A DNA stretch of 64,000 nucleotides from an uncultured Hyphomicrobiales bacterium (GTDB lineage Bacteria; Pseudomonadota; Alphaproteobacteria; Rhizobiales; Beijerinckiaceae), in contig CAIOVE010000025.1 of NCBI GenBank assembly GCA_903861645.1, forward strand, positions 1 through 64,000, in the 5' to 3' direction. The position numbers were made by a program, and so were the translations under genes. Shown piece by piece: positions 31,019-40,717 of the stretch. The notes under the pieces are model-generated. The model ran no database searches and was not told the origin of the DNA. It saw only the letters and a program-made list of their open reading frames with translations. Numbering within the stretch: the first letter of the stretch is position 1; the number at the start of each line of letters is the position of its first letter.

Positions 31019-32959
31019 TTGTCAGAGAGCGCCGAAACGAACGCCACCGCCAAATCCCATCATTTTCAGGCCGACGTCGCGCGATTGCTGCATCTCATGG
31101 TCCATTCCGTCTATTCGGAACGGGACATCTTCCTGCGCGAACTGGTGTCCAACGCGGCCGACGCCTGCGAAAAGCTCCGCTACGAGGCGCTGTCGTCGCC
31201 CGCCCTGAAAGCCGATGACAGGCCCTTCGCCATCGGCATCGAGATCAACAAGGAGGCGGGAACCCTGGCCGTTGTCGACAATGGCGTCGGCATGAACCAG
31301 GACGATCTCGTCAACGCGCTGGGCACGATCGCCAGTTCGGGCACGCGGGCGTTTCTCGAGCGCATCGCCCCGAAAAAATCCGACGACGAGGAGCGCGAGA
31401 CCGAAGGCGGCGCGGGCGATGACGCGGCGGGCCTGATCGGCCAGTTCGGCATCGGCTTCTATTCGGCCTTCATGGTGGCCGACCGCGTCACGGTCGCCAC
31501 GCGCAAGGCGGGTTCCGCGGAGGCGTGGAGTTGGGAATCCGAAGGCAAGGGCGACTATACCATCGCGCCGCTCGACCCGGTGTCGGCGCTCGCCCATGGC
31601 ACGCGCGTCGTGCTGCACCTCAACGAAGCCTCGAAATCCTATCTGGAAGGCTGGAAGATCGAATCGATCATCCGCGAGCACTCGGGCGGCATCGCCATTC
31701 CCATCGAACTGCGCGAAGCGCCCGACGCCGACGCGCGTTCCCTGACCGACGGCGCGGCGATCTGGACAAAGCCGAAAAGCGCGCTGACGGAAAAGGATTA
31801 CACGGCTTTTTATCAGGATCTCGCCAGCCAGTTCGACGAGCCGGCGCTCACCATCCACTGGCGCGCCGAAGGCCGCCATGAATACACGGTGCTCGCCTTC
31901 ATTCCCGGCTCGCGACCGCTCGATCTTTTCGATCCCGCCCGCAAGTCCCGCGGCAAGCTCTATGTGCGCCGCGTCCTGATTTCGCAGGACAGCGACCTGC
32001 TGCCCGGCTGGCTCCGTTTCGTCCGGCTGGTGGTGGATTCAGCCGACTTGCCGCTGAACGTCTCGCGCGAAATGATTCAGGAAAGCGCCGTTTTCGCCGC
32101 CATCAAGCGGGGCGTCGCCAACCGCGTGATGCAGGAGCTGACGAAGCTCGCCGAAAACGACCCGGAAAAACTCGCGAAGGTCTGGGAGAACTTCGGCGCG
32201 GTCATCAAGGAAGGTCTCTACGAAGACCCGATGCATCGCGACGCCATATTCAAGTTCGCGCGGTTCGCGACCTCGAACAGCGGCGACACGAAGCGCACGC
32301 TCGCCAATTATGTCGCCGACCTGCGCCCCAACCAGACGGCGATCTATTATCACACGGGCGAGGACGGGAAGCGCATCGCCGCCAGCCCGCAGCTCGAGGG
32401 CTATCGCGCCCGCGGCATCGAGGTGCTGCTGCTGTCGGACCCCGTCGACCCCTTCTGGATTTCCAATTCGGTCGGCTTCGATGGCAAGCCCTTCAAATCG
32501 GCGAGTCAGGGCGCGGCGGATATTTCGACCGTGCCATTCATCGAAGGGAAAGAGGCCCCGTCGAGCGAGGCGCCCAGCGCCGAGGTCGCGACGTTGCTTG
32601 CCTTCGTCAAGCAGACGCTGGGTGAACAGGTGTCCGACGTGCGCGTCTCCGAGCGTCTCGCCGAAAGCCCAGCTTGCCTGATCGCGGCCGACAGCGCGCC
32701 CGACCGCAGGCTTGAACGACTGTTGGCCGAGCATGGCCGTCTCGATGACATCTCCAAACCGGTCTTCGAAATCAATCCGAACCATGAACTGGTCGCCTCG
32801 CTGGCGCGCCGGTTGAAGGAGGAAGCGGACAAGTCGCTGATCGAGGATTCGGCCTGGCTGCTCTTCGATGAAGCCCGCCTCATGGATGGCGAACGCCTCG
32901 CCGATCCGGCGGCCTTCGCCGCGCGGCTGCGACGGGTGCTCGCCCGGGCGGCGCATTGA
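31019..32959 (+). CDS. htpG: Molecular chaperone HtpG (Hsp90)
   Basis: HtpG is the bacterial Hsp90, an ATP-dependent dimeric chaperone. The protein has 646 residues. The GHKL ATPase domain shows FLRELVSNAADACEKLR, DNGVGM and GQFGIGFYSAFMVAD. The middle domain contains YVRRVLISQDSDLLPGWLRFVRLVVDS and NVSREMIQ. The C-terminal dimer domain ends in a rather variable tail. The start is TTG at 31019, supported by AAGAGG six bases upstream, with no in-frame ATG nearby. A heat-shock-like -35 box lies upstream. The prmC gene overlaps its stop codon. Confidence 0.95.
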   Translation: MSESAETNATAKSHHFQADVARLLHLMVHSVYSERDIFLRELVSNAADACEKLRYEALSSPALKADDRPFAIGIEINKEAGTLAVVDNGVGMNQDDLVNALGTIASSGTRAFLERIAPKKSDDEERETEGGAGDDAAGLIGQFGIGFYSAFMVADRVTVATRKAGSAEAWSWESEGKGDYTIAPLDPVSALAHGTRVVLHLNEASKSYLEGWKIESIIREHSGGIAIPIELREAPDADARSLTDGAAIWTKPKSALTEKDYTAFYQDLASQFDEPALTIHWRAEGRHEYTVLAFIPGSRPLDLFDPARKSRGKLYVRRVLISQDSDLLPGWLRFVRLVVDSADLPLNVSREMIQESAVFAAIKRGVANRVMQELTKLAENDPEKLAKVWENFGAVIKEGLYEDPMHRDAIFKFARFATSNSGDTKRTLANYVADLRPNQTAIYYHTGEDGKRIAASPQLEGYRARGIEVLLLSDPVDPFWISNSVGFDGKPFKSASQGAADISTVPFIEGKEAPSSEAPSAEVATLLAFVKQTLGEQVSDVRVSERLAESPACLIAADSAPDRRLERLLAEHGRLDDISKPVFEINPNHELVASLARRLKEEADKSLIEDSAWLLFDEARLMDGERLADPAAFAARLRRVLARAAH

Positions 32960-33858
32960 GCGCCGCCGCGACGGCCATTCCCGGACTGACGTCCGCGACC
33001 ACGCGCCGGCGCGCCATGGCCCTGATGATCGACGCCTTCGAAGGCGTGGGCATCGATGACCCGGCCCATGACGCGAGGCTGCTGCTTTGCGCGGCGGCCG
33101 GCGTCGACCACGCGGCGCTGATCCGCGATCCCGAGGCTCCATTGGACGATGAGGCCAGCGAACGACTGGCCGGGTTCGCGGGACGACGGTTGGCGCGCGA
33201 GCCCGTGACGCGCATTCTTGGCATGCGCGGCTTCTGGAGCCTCGACGTCGAGGTCGCGGCGGGCGCGCTCGACCCGCGGCCGGATTCCGAAACGCTGATT
33301 GACGCGGCCCTGCGCCTGTTTGGCGACCGGCAGGAGGAAGCGCTCCGCCTCGCCGATCTCGGGTCCGGCTCGGGCGCGCTGATCTGCGCACTGCTGGATG
33401 TTTTCCCCAACGCGACCGGTCTCGCGGTCGACATCGCCCCCGCCGCGCGCGACCTCACAAGACGCAATCTCGCCAGATGCGGTTTTGCCGCGCGCGGCGA
33501 GGCGCGACTGGGCGACTGGACGGAGCTCGGGGAAGGAGATTTCGATCTCGTCGTGTCGAACCCGCCCTATATTGCTTCCGCGGAAATAGACGGACTCGAT
33601 CCGGAAGTCCGGAATTTCGATCCACGCATCGCCCTCGATGGCGGACCAGACGGATTGGACGCCTATCGCTCCCTCGCCTCGGTTCTGCCCCGCCTTCTCA
33701 AACGGGGCGGCCACGCGATCTTGGAAGTTGGATGGACGCAGGCGGCGGACGTGCTGCGGACCCTCGAATCGACGGAACTGCTTGGCGTCGGAACGCAACG
33801 CGATCTGTCCGGGGTGGAGCGCGCGGTGCTGCTGGAGCGCCCGAAACGGACTGATTGA
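32956..33858 (+). CDS. prmC: Peptide chain release factor N5-glutamine methyltransferase
   Basis: PrmC methylates the GGQ glutamine of release factors RF1 and RF2 with S-adenosylmethionine. The 300-residue protein has LADLGSGSGALICALL as the SAM loop and VSNPPYIAS as the NPPY catalytic motif. DPRPDSETLIDAAL is a family signature. The likely start is TTG at 32956, which overlaps the htpG stop (TTGA); an ATG lies further in (MALMIDAF). The gene usually follows prfA in this group, but prfA is not here. A 406-base gap follows. Confidence 0.93.
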   Translation: MSAAATAIPGLTSATTRRRAMALMIDAFEGVGIDDPAHDARLLLCAAAGVDHAALIRDPEAPLDDEASERLAGFAGRRLAREPVTRILGMRGFWSLDVEVAAGALDPRPDSETLIDAALRLFGDRQEEALRLADLGSGSGALICALLDVFPNATGLAVDIAPAARDLTRRNLARCGFAARGEARLGDWTELGEGDFDLVVSNPPYIASAEIDGLDPEVRNFDPRIALDGGPDGLDAYRSLASVLPRLLKRGGHAILEVGWTQAADVLRTLESTELLGVGTQRDLSGVERAVLLERPKRTD

Positions 33859-34264
33859 CGCTGGAGCTTGGCTTTTTGGCGCCTGCCCCTTGGCGAAGCG
33901 GCGCAAATGGACTACAAGATCGATAGTAATCGCTCTGAAGCGTATATCGCTCGAGCGTCGGCGTCCCGGAGAGCCCGGCTTTCCGAACCCAACGCCAAAT
34001 CAATCAGGAGATTAGACGCCGATTTGCCGCGATGTTGACTGGCTCTGGGGAGAGAGCGGGGTCGAGGCGATATTGGCGCGCGGGGGCCCGGACCGGGAAA
34101 TCCGTGACGGATTGATGTGAAACGGTTCCGACCTCAATCGCCATGGGCGGTCGGATAGCGCGGCGACGCCGCGAGCGCATGGCGAGTTTCTCAAATCGGA
34201 GCTGGGGCGTCCGCGCCAGACTCGAGTGGTTGATCGGCAGCGGCCAAACACGCAAGGATCGTAG
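33859..34264. other. Intergenic region between prmC and the DUF4167 gene
   Basis: This 406-base stretch has no ORF with family character and no tRNA-like fold. I see no strong intrinsic terminator for prmC. The part nearest the DUF4167 gene ends in AAGGATCG, a usable ribosome site, so the promoter and a leader of the DUF4167 gene must lie here, but I could not assign promoter boxes with confidence. Confidence 0.5.
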
Positions 34265-35203
34265 ATGAGACCTGGTCAGAATAACAAGCGCATGCGCGGT
34301 CGGAACAACAACAACAATCGCAAGAGCCCCAATCCTCTTACCCGTAGCTATGAATCCAACGGTCCCGACGTCAAGATTCGCGGCACGGCTCATCACGTCG
34401 CCGAGAAATACTTGCAGCTTGCGCGGGACGCCCAGTCTTCCGGCGATCCGGTCATGGCGGAGAGCTATCTCCAGCACGCCGAACACTATTTCCGCCTGAT
34501 CGCGGCCGCCCAGGCGGCCCAGCAGCAGGCGCAGATGGGCTATCAGCGCTCGCCCAACGATCCCATCCTCGAGGATGAGGACGAGGACGATGATTTCAGC
34601 GCCCTGCCGGATCGCTTCGCCTCGCCGCCCGAGCGGCTCGCGCCACCGCCGCCCTACGCCAATCCACAGCAGCCGATGATGCAGCCGCCGGCGCCCCAGC
34701 AGCAGCCCTATCAGGACCGCGCGCCCTATAATGGCGAGCGGCCGCAGCAGCAGGACCGCCAGCAACAGCCGCGCGGCGATCGCCCGAATGGCGACCGCCC
34801 CTATCAGGATCGCAACAACCAGAACCGCTTCAACCAGAACCGCGGCCCGCGCGACAACCGCCCGCCGCGCGAGTTCCGCAACGACGGCCAGCCGCAACCG
34901 CAGTATCAGCCGCAGCAACAGCCCCAACCCCAAGCTCAGCCTCAACCGCGCGTCGAACTCGCGCCCGAGCCGGAACCCGTTGGCCTGCCCTCGTTCATCA
35001 CGACGCCGGTTCGCGTTCAAGCCCCGGTCGAAGCGGCTCCGGCCCCCGTCGTCGAGCAGGCGAGGGATGAGCAACCGACCGGCGGCTATCACCTGCGACC
35101 CCGTCGGCGGCGCGCCCGGCCAGACGCCGAGCGCGCGGCGGGCGAGTCCGAGGCGCCTGAACAGGCTCCCGCGCCCGGCGAGACCTCGCTGTTTGGCGAG
35201 TAA
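34265..35203 (+). CDS. DUF4167 domain-containing protein (RNA-binding-like, low complexity)
   Basis: This 312-residue alphaproteobacterial protein has a conserved N-terminal DUF4167 domain. It begins MRPGQNNKRMRGRNNNNNR, a basic and Asn-rich tail resembling RNA-binding segments, followed by LTRSYESNGPDVKIRGTAHHVAEKYLQLARDA. Residues about 95-230 are disordered: an acidic patch EDEDEDDD, then Gln/Pro/Arg/Asn-rich stretches with repeated NQNR and QPQPQ. The C-terminus ends RPRRRRARPDAER and GETSLFGE. In many relatives it sits beside prmC. The function is not known; RNA binding is inference from composition. Confidence 0.88.
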   Translation: MRPGQNNKRMRGRNNNNNRKSPNPLTRSYESNGPDVKIRGTAHHVAEKYLQLARDAQSSGDPVMAESYLQHAEHYFRLIAAAQAAQQQAQMGYQRSPNDPILEDEDEDDDFSALPDRFASPPERLAPPPPYANPQQPMMQPPAPQQQPYQDRAPYNGERPQQQDRQQQPRGDRPNGDRPYQDRNNQNRFNQNRGPRDNRPPREFRNDGQPQPQYQPQQQPQPQAQPQPRVELAPEPEPVGLPSFITTPVRVQAPVEAAPAPVVEQARDEQPTGGYHLRPRRRRARPDAERAAGESEAPEQAPAPGETSLFGE

Positions 35204-35233
35204 CGCTTCAACACCGATATAGATTTAGATCAA

Positions 35234-35266
35234 AGGCGCGAGGATCGATCCTCGCGCCTCTTTTTT
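35234..35266 (+). terminator. Intrinsic terminator after the DUF4167 gene
   Basis: A perfect 26-base palindrome, AGGCGCGAGGAT with its exact complement, is followed by C and six T. It lies 30 bases past the stop codon and separates the gene from clpB. Confidence 0.92.
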
Positions 35267-35379
35267 GTTGCGCATTGGCCCCCTAGATAAGTCGCAACGA
35301 TCGTTTTCCGGTCGAATCAGTGCATCGTGACGCCAATCCCGCCGCTTCGGGGCGACTTTGGCGGTCCAGGAGGTCGATC

Positions 35380-38028
35380 ATGAATATCGAGAAATTCACC
35401 GAACGCGCGCGCGGCTTCATCCAGTCCGCGCAGTCCGCCGCCATCCGGGACGGACACCAGCAGTTCACGCCGGAGCATATCCTGAAGGTATTGCTCGACG
35501 ACGAGGAGGGCCTCGCGTCCGGTCTCATCGATCGCGCCGGCGGCCGCTCGCGCGAGGCGCTGGTGCAGACCGAAATCGCGCTGGCGAAACTGCCGAAGGT
35601 GCAAGGTTCCGGCGCTGGCCAGCTTTATCTCGCGCCGACAACCGTTCGCGTTTTCGACAACGCCGAGAAGATCGCCGAGAAGGCGGGCGATTCCTATGTC
35701 ACCGTCGAGCGCCTGCTGGTCGCTCTCGCGATGGAGAAATCCTGCGAAGCCGGCAAGATCCTCGCGAACGCGGGCGTCAATCCGCAATCGCTCAACGCGG
35801 CCATCAACGAGCTGCGCAAGGGCCGCACCGCCGACAACGCAACCGCCGAGAACAGCTACGACGCGCTCAAGAAATACGCGCGCGACCTGACGGAAGCCGC
35901 CCGCGCCGGCAAGCTGGACCCGGTCATCGGCCGTGACGAGGAAATCCGCCGCGCGATGCAGGTGTTGTCGCGACGCACTAAAAATAATCCCGTGCTCATC
36001 GGCGAACCCGGCGTCGGCAAGACGGCGATCGTCGAGGGCCTCGCGCTGCGCATCGTCAATGGCGACGTGCCGGAATCGCTCAAGGACAAGAAACTGCTGG
36101 CGCTCGACATGGGTTCGCTCATTGCCGGCGCGAAATATCGCGGCGAGTTCGAGGAGCGTCTCAAGGCGGTGCTGAACGAGGTGACCTCTGCGGAAGGCGG
36201 CATCATCCTGTTCATCGACGAGATGCACACGCTGGTTGGCGCCGGCAAGTCCGATGGCGCGATGGACGCCTCGAACCTGCTCAAGCCGGCCCTCGCGCGC
36301 GGCGAATTGCATTGCATTGGCGCCACGACGCTCGACGAATATCGCAAGCACGTCGAGAAGGATCCCGCGCTGGCGCGGCGCTTCCAGCCCGTGTTCGTCA
36401 ACGAGCCTACGGTGGAGGATACCGTCTCCATCCTGCGCGGCCTGAAGGACAAGTACGAGATGCACCATGGCGTGCGCATCACCGACTCCGCGCTGGTGTC
36501 GGCGGCGACCTTGTCAAACCGCTACATTGCAGACCGCTTCCTGCCGGACAAGGCCATCGACCTCGTCGACGAGGCGGCGGCGCGCCTGCGCATGCAGGTC
36601 GACTCCAAGCCGGAGGAACTCGACGAACTCGATCGTCGCGTCATCCAGCTCAAGATCGAGCAGGAAGCCCTGAAGAAGGAAACCGATTCAGCCTCGCGCG
36701 ATCGTCTGGTGAAACTTGAAATCGAACTTGGCGACCTCGAGGAAAAGTCGGCGTCGCTGACCACGCGTTGGCGCGCGGAAAAGAACAAGCTCGGCGCCGC
36801 GCAGAAACTCAAGGAGCAGCTTGAGCAGGCGCGCACCGATCTCGCCAACGCGCAGCGCAAGGGCGATTACGCGGAAGCGGGACGGCTGACCTACGCCGTC
36901 ATTCCCGACTTCGAAAAGCAGCTCGCCGAAACCGAGGCGCGCGGCGCGGGCGCGCTCGTCGAGGAAGCCGTCACCGCCGATCACGTCGCGCAGGTTGTCT
37001 CGCGCTGGACCGGCGTGCCCGTCGACAAGATGCTTGAAGGCGAAAAGGACAAGCTGCTCAAGATGGAGCAGGAGCTGGCCAAGCGCGTCGTTGGACAGGC
37101 GGAGGCGGTGGAAGCCGTCGCGACCGCGGTGCGCCGCGCCCGCGCCGGTTTGCAGGATCCCAACCGCCCCATCGGCTCGTTCATGTTCCTTGGACCGACG
37201 GGCGTCGGCAAGACCGAACTCACCCGCGCGCTCGCGTCGTTTCTCTTCGACGACGAGACGGCGATGGTGCGCATCGACATGTCCGAATACATGGAAAAGC
37301 ACTCGGTCTCGCGCCTAATCGGCGCGCCTCCCGGCTATGTCGGCTACGAGGAAGGCGGCGCGCTGACCGAGGCCGTTCGACGGCGGCCCTATCAGGTCGT
37401 TCTTTTCGACGAAATCGAAAAGGCGCATCCCGATGTCTTCAACGTGCTGCTCCAAGTTCTCGACGACGGGCGCCTGACCGATGGTCAGGGACGCACGGTC
37501 GATTTCCGCAACGTGCTGATCATCATGACGTCGAATCTCGGCGCCGAATACATGGTCATGCAGAAGGAGGGCGAGGACTCGGCCGCCGTGCACGACGAGG
37601 TCATGCAGGTCGTGCGATCGCGCTTCCGTCCCGAGTTCCTCAACCGCATCGACGAGATCATCCTGTTCCACCGGCTCCGCCGCGAGGACATGGGCGCGAT
37701 CGTCGATATCCAGATCAAGCGTCTGCTGACCCTGCTGGAGGATCGCAAGATCAAGGTGACGCTCGATGCGAAGGCGCGTCAGTGGCTCGCCGACAAGGGG
37801 TACGATCCCGCCTATGGCGCGCGTCCACTCAAGCGCGTCATCCAGAAGAACGTGCAAAATCCCATGGCGGAAATGATTCTCGCCGGGAACGTTCACGATG
37901 GCGACGACATCAGGCTGTCCGTCGACAAGGGCGCGTTGACGATCGGCGGCGCTCACGTGTCGTCGAGCGAGGAACAAGCCGGCCCGACGAAGGGAGCCAC
38001 CGTGGTGAACTTCCCCAAGGGCGCCTGA
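35380..38028 (+). CDS. clpB: ATP-dependent disaggregase ClpB
   Basis: ClpB is the Hsp104-type hexameric unfoldase that rescues aggregated proteins with DnaK. The 882-residue protein has the Clp N domain (residues 1-150), AAA-1 with GEPGVGKT and ILFIDEMHT, the coiled-coil middle domain (about 410-525) that distinguishes ClpB from ClpA, and AAA-2 with GPTGVGKTE and [13 protein letters not shown]. An AGGAGG ribosome site precedes the ATG at 35380; the track start is 20 codons early. A CCCCCTAGATAA box at 35279 resembles an RpoH -10 element, but its -35 is poor. A terminator follows. Confidence 0.97.
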   Translation: MNIEKFTERARGFIQSAQSAAIRDGHQQFTPEHILKVLLDDEEGLASGLIDRAGGRSREALVQTEIALAKLPKVQGSGAGQLYLAPTTVRVFDNAEKIAEKAGDSYVTVERLLVALAMEKSCEAGKILANAGVNPQSLNAAINELRKGRTADNATAENSYDALKKYARDLTEAARAGKLDPVIGRDEEIRRAMQVLSRRTKNNPVLIGEPGVGKTAIVEGLALRIVNGDVPESLKDKKLLALDMGSLIAGAKYRGEFEERLKAVLNEVTSAEGGIILFIDEMHTLVGAGKSDGAMDASNLLKPALARGELHCIGATTLDEYRKHVEKDPALARRFQPVFVNEPTVEDTVSILRGLKDKYEMHHGVRITDSALVSAATLSNRYIADRFLPDKAIDLVDEAAARLRMQVDSKPEELDELDRRVIQLKIEQEALKKETDSASRDRLVKLEIELGDLEEKSASLTTRWRAEKNKLGAAQKLKEQLEQARTDLANAQRKGDYAEAGRLTYAVIPDFEKQLAETEARGAGALVEEAVTADHVAQVVSRWTGVPVDKMLEGEKDKLLKMEQELAKRVVGQAEAVEAVATAVRRARAGLQDPNRPIGSFMFLGPTGVGKTELTRALASFLFDDETAMVRIDMSEYMEKHSVSRLIGAPPGYVGYEEGGALTEAVRRRPYQVVLFDEIEKAHPDVFNVLLQVLDDGRLTDGQGRTVDFRNVLIIMTSNLGAEYMVMQKEGEDSAAVHDEVMQVVRSRFRPEFLNRIDEIILFHRLRREDMGAIVDIQIKRLLTLLEDRKIKVTLDAKARQWLADKGYDPAYGARPLKRVIQKNVQNPMAEMILAGNVHDGDDIRLSVDKGALTIGGAHVSSSEEQAGPTKGATVVNFPKGA

Positions 38029-38043
38029 AACGAAAATCGCGAA

Positions 38044-38071
38044 AGCCGGCGGCCTCGGTCGCCGGCTTTTT
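38044..38071. terminator. Intrinsic terminator between convergent clpB and uppP
   Basis: AGCCGGCG and CGCCGGCT form an 8-base stem around an 8-base loop, followed by TTTT on the plus strand. The same hairpin lies three bases past the uppP stop codon on the minus strand, so it may serve both genes. Confidence 0.85.
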
Positions 38072-38073
38072 CG

Positions 38074-38946
38074 TCAAGCCAGCCAGCCGGCGAAAAACGC
38101 GACGATCAGCAAAACGCCCATGGTCCCGCGATAGAACACGAAGGGCCAGGCGGAAAACCGCTCCAGAAAGCGCATCAGTCCCCAGATCGCCGCGAAGGCG
38201 GATATCGAGCCGACGACAAGACCCACGGCGAGAATGGACCAGCCGTGACCGTCGAGATGCGCCTTCCATAATTCATAGAATTCCTTGAGGCCGGCGAGCG
38301 CGATGGCGGGCACGCCGAGCAGGAAGGAAAACCGCGCGGCCTCGTCCCGCTTCATTCCTAGAAAGAGCGCTCCCGTCAGCGTCGAGCCGGAGCGGGAAAC
38401 GCCGGGGATCAACGCGCCGACCTGCGCGCAGCCGACGATCATCGCGTCGAGCAAATTGACATGATCGATGGTGCGCGTGTGCCGGGCGCGCAACTCCGCG
38501 ACGGCCAGCAAGATCGCCATCAGCAGGCTCGACGCGCCGATCACGACAAGCCCGCGCAGCGGCGAGTTGCACTGATTGAGCAAGCCCGAAAGCGCGAGAC
38601 CGACGATGATGATCGGCACGGTGGCCAACACGATCCAGACCGCGAAGCGGAAATGCCAGTCGTCGAAATCCCGCCGCAACGCCGCGCGGGTCGACCCGAC
38701 CACGATGTCGCGCATGTCGCCCCAGAAATAACTGATGACCGCCGCGAGCGCCGCCATCTGCATCGCGGCGGAAAAGGCCGAGCCGGGGTCGGGCCAGCCG
38801 AGCAGGGCCGGCACGATGCGCATATGCGCGGTCGACGAAATAGGCAGGAGTTCGGTGATGCCCTGCACGACGCCTAGGAAGGCGACCTTCCCATACCCCA
38901 GCGCCACGAAACCCGTGTCGATACCCTGCGTGCAGACGTCGGCCAT
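38074..38946 (-). CDS. uppP: Undecaprenyl-diphosphate phosphatase
   Basis: UppP (BacA) dephosphorylates undecaprenyl diphosphate to recycle the lipid carrier for peptidoglycan and other envelope polymers. The 290-residue membrane protein has the two active-site segments: VQGITELLPISSTAH with the catalytic glutamate and serine region, and IPGVSRSGSTLTG. About eight helices are visible. The first motif reads LLPISSTAHMRI instead of the more common FLPVSSTGH, a mild variation. I start at MADVCTQGIDTGF (38946); the longer track ORF is not supported. Confidence 0.94.
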   Translation of the reverse strand: MADVCTQGIDTGFVALGYGKVAFLGVVQGITELLPISSTAHMRIVPALLGWPDPGSAFSAAMQMAALAAVISYFWGDMRDIVVGSTRAALRRDFDDWHFRFAVWIVLATVPIIIVGLALSGLLNQCNSPLRGLVVIGASSLLMAILLAVAELRARHTRTIDHVNLLDAMIVGCAQVGALIPGVSRSGSTLTGALFLGMKRDEAARFSFLLGVPAIALAGLKEFYELWKAHLDGHGWSILAVGLVVGSISAFAAIWGLMRFLERFSAWPFVFYRGTMGVLLIVAFFAGWLA

Positions 38947-39029
38947 GTTGGAAACTCTATATGAGCGGCGGGATCGCCCTGATTCGGGGACGGCGTTGGC
39001 GTTTCTTTTTCCAGACCGGAAGGCGGCGA

Positions 39030-39896
39030 TCAATCGGGATTTTCGGAGGGGTTGGCGGCCGCCGCTCCCTCGCCCGCGCGACAACGGAGAAGCGCGGCAT
39101 TGACCTCGCCGCCAAGCAGGAAAATGGCGGCCAGCGAATAGAGGAACACCAGCGCGATCATCACCGACGCGAGACCCGCGTAGGTTGAAACATAATTGCG
39201 GGCGAATTCCGCGAGATACTGGCCGAAGCCCTCGGCGAAACCGAGGGACAGCAGGAGGGTCAAGGCGATACCCGGCAAGATATCCCGGAAGCGCCGGTGT
39301 CCGGCGGGCAGCCATTTATGCGCGATCGTCAATGTGGCGACGAGCGCAAGGGTCGTGATGAGAAAGCGCGACACGGTGAGCACGGTCCACAGCGGCGCGA
39401 GCGCCGGCGCGTAATCCAGTATTTTCAGCCAGATCAACGGGGCGAACACCACCAGAAACGCGAGCAGGAGCAATGTCACCGCGCCGACGATCACATAGGC
39501 GACCGACTCAAGGCGCAGGAGCCACCAGGCGCGTGTTTCATGGGTGTTGTAGGCCCGGTTAAGGCCGATACGCAGCGCCTCGATGGCGCTGGACGAGAAA
39601 TACAGGGCGAGAAATCCGCCGATCGTCAGTAGTCCACCGCGCGTCTGGGTAAGCACATTGTGGATTTCGGCGGCGATCGGCGCGGCGACCTTCTGCGGCC
39701 ATGAATCGAACAGGAGCGCCGCCGCCTCGTCGGCCAGTTCCTTGGAGCCGAAGAACCCGGCGAGCGACGTGACGAAAATCAGGAAGGGAAACATCGAGGT
39801 CAGCATGGACAGCGCGATATGGCTGGCGATGGCCCAGCCATCGTCCTCCAGAAAACCGCCATAGACCTCGTTCAGGAGGTTGATCCAGGACTTCAT
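39030..39896 (-). CDS. YihY/BrkB family membrane protein
   Basis: This protein of about 288 residues belongs to the YihY/virulence factor BrkB family (formerly mis-assigned as RNase BN). It has six predicted membrane helices. IASHIALSMLTSMFPFLIFVTSL and ALFFSSS-like LALYFSSSAIEALRIGLNRAY are conserved family blocks, and MIALVFLYSLAAIFLLGGEVNA closes it. I take the ATG at 39896; the track start is a GTG 23 codons upstream with no better ribosome site. It is upstream of uppP on the same strand by 83 bases. The molecular function is not established. Confidence 0.87.
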   Translation of the reverse strand: MKSWINLLNEVYGGFLEDDGWAIASHIALSMLTSMFPFLIFVTSLAGFFGSKELADEAAALLFDSWPQKVAAPIAAEIHNVLTQTRGGLLTIGGFLALYFSSSAIEALRIGLNRAYNTHETRAWWLLRLESVAYVIVGAVTLLLLAFLVVFAPLIWLKILDYAPALAPLWTVLTVSRFLITTLALVATLTIAHKWLPAGHRRFRDILPGIALTLLLSLGFAEGFGQYLAEFARNYVSTYAGLASVMIALVFLYSLAAIFLLGGEVNAALLRCRAGEGAAAANPSENPD

Positions 39897-39975
39897 GGCG
39901 CGACCCGATTGCGCCGGGGGGACGGCGATGCCACCGAAATATCGCGAGTGGCCACGAAACGCCACGCATGCGCCG

Positions 39976-40560
39976 CTATTTGCCCGCGAGCCCGGCGAAC
40001 TGAACCTTCACGTCCCGACCTTCCGAAGGCGGAGCGGCCAGACGGGCGCGAAAATAGACAACCTCTCCCGCGCCGATTTCCTTGGCGGGGGCCGGGGAGG
40101 TCCAGGCGTAGACCGGATGTCCGTCGGACGCCCGCACGGACACCTGAAGATCGGGCAATTTCCCGCGCGCCGCGCGCACGCTCGCGACCTCCACCTCGAT
40201 CGTCAGCACCCGCTGGTCGCCATCCTCGATCAGCTTCGAGGATACATGGCGGAACTCCAGTCCGCGCGCGTTCACGGGCAGGCCGATGGCGGCGAAGACG
40301 GACGCGCTGGCGGGAACCGCGCGCGTCAGCGCCTCACGCCTGGCGATCGCGCCCATTCCCGCGAACAGGGCCAGGACGGCGAGAAGCCCGGTGCCCGGCT
40401 TGGGGATACCCTTGCGCCGACGCGGCGGCGCGGGTCTTTTCGGTTCGACGCCATAAAGCATCCGATAGGAGTCCTCGACGCCACGATCGGTGCTGGCGCG
40501 CGCGTTGATCTCGGCGCCCGGCTCCCGCCCATCGGCCACATCGAATTCGGAAGCGGTCAT
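39976..40560 (-). CDS. Uncharacterised single-pass membrane protein, divergent from ftsE
   Basis: This protein of about 194 residues (214 if it starts at the upstream ATG at 40620) has a Pro/Arg-rich basic segment PKRPAPPRRRKG, one membrane helix around GTGLLAVLALFAGMGAIA, and a beta-rich C-terminal part (FRHVSSKLIEDGDQRVLTIEVEV, then VYFRARLAAPPSEGRDVKVQF). That C-terminal pattern resembles the DUF3426-type region of alphaproteobacterial proteins that carry an MJ0042 zinc ribbon, which are often divergent from ftsE. The zinc ribbon itself is absent here. No function can be given. Confidence 0.68.
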   Translation of the reverse strand: MTASEFDVADGREPGAEINARASTDRGVEDSYRMLYGVEPKRPAPPRRRKGIPKPGTGLLAVLALFAGMGAIARREALTRAVPASASVFAAIGLPVNARGLEFRHVSSKLIEDGDQRVLTIEVEVASVRAARGKLPDLQVSVRASDGHPVYAWTSPAPAKEIGAGEVVYFRARLAAPPSEGRDVKVQFAGLAGK

Positions 40561-40636
40561 GGGATGCGGCGAGCCTTGGCGTGGGGAGTGGGACGGCGGT
40601 TCTGGAACCCTTGAATCCATATGGCTTCGGATTTGG

Positions 40637-40651
40637 TTAACGTGCGGTTAA
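40637..40651. promoter_or_regulatory. Full CtrA box upstream of ftsE
   Basis: TTAA, seven bases (CGTGCGG), TTAA matches the binding consensus of CtrA, the alphaproteobacterial cell-cycle response regulator. It lies 67 bases upstream of the ftsE start and just before the divergent membrane-protein gene. TTAA tetramers are scarce in this GC-rich sequence, so the spacing is unlikely to be chance, though only a scan of the whole genome could quantify this. Confidence 0.6.
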
Positions 40652-40717
40652 AGTGCGCCTTGCCGCGCGAATCAGGCTGGACGCGCGTCGCGCACGTCGC
40701 GAAGAACGAGGAATGTC

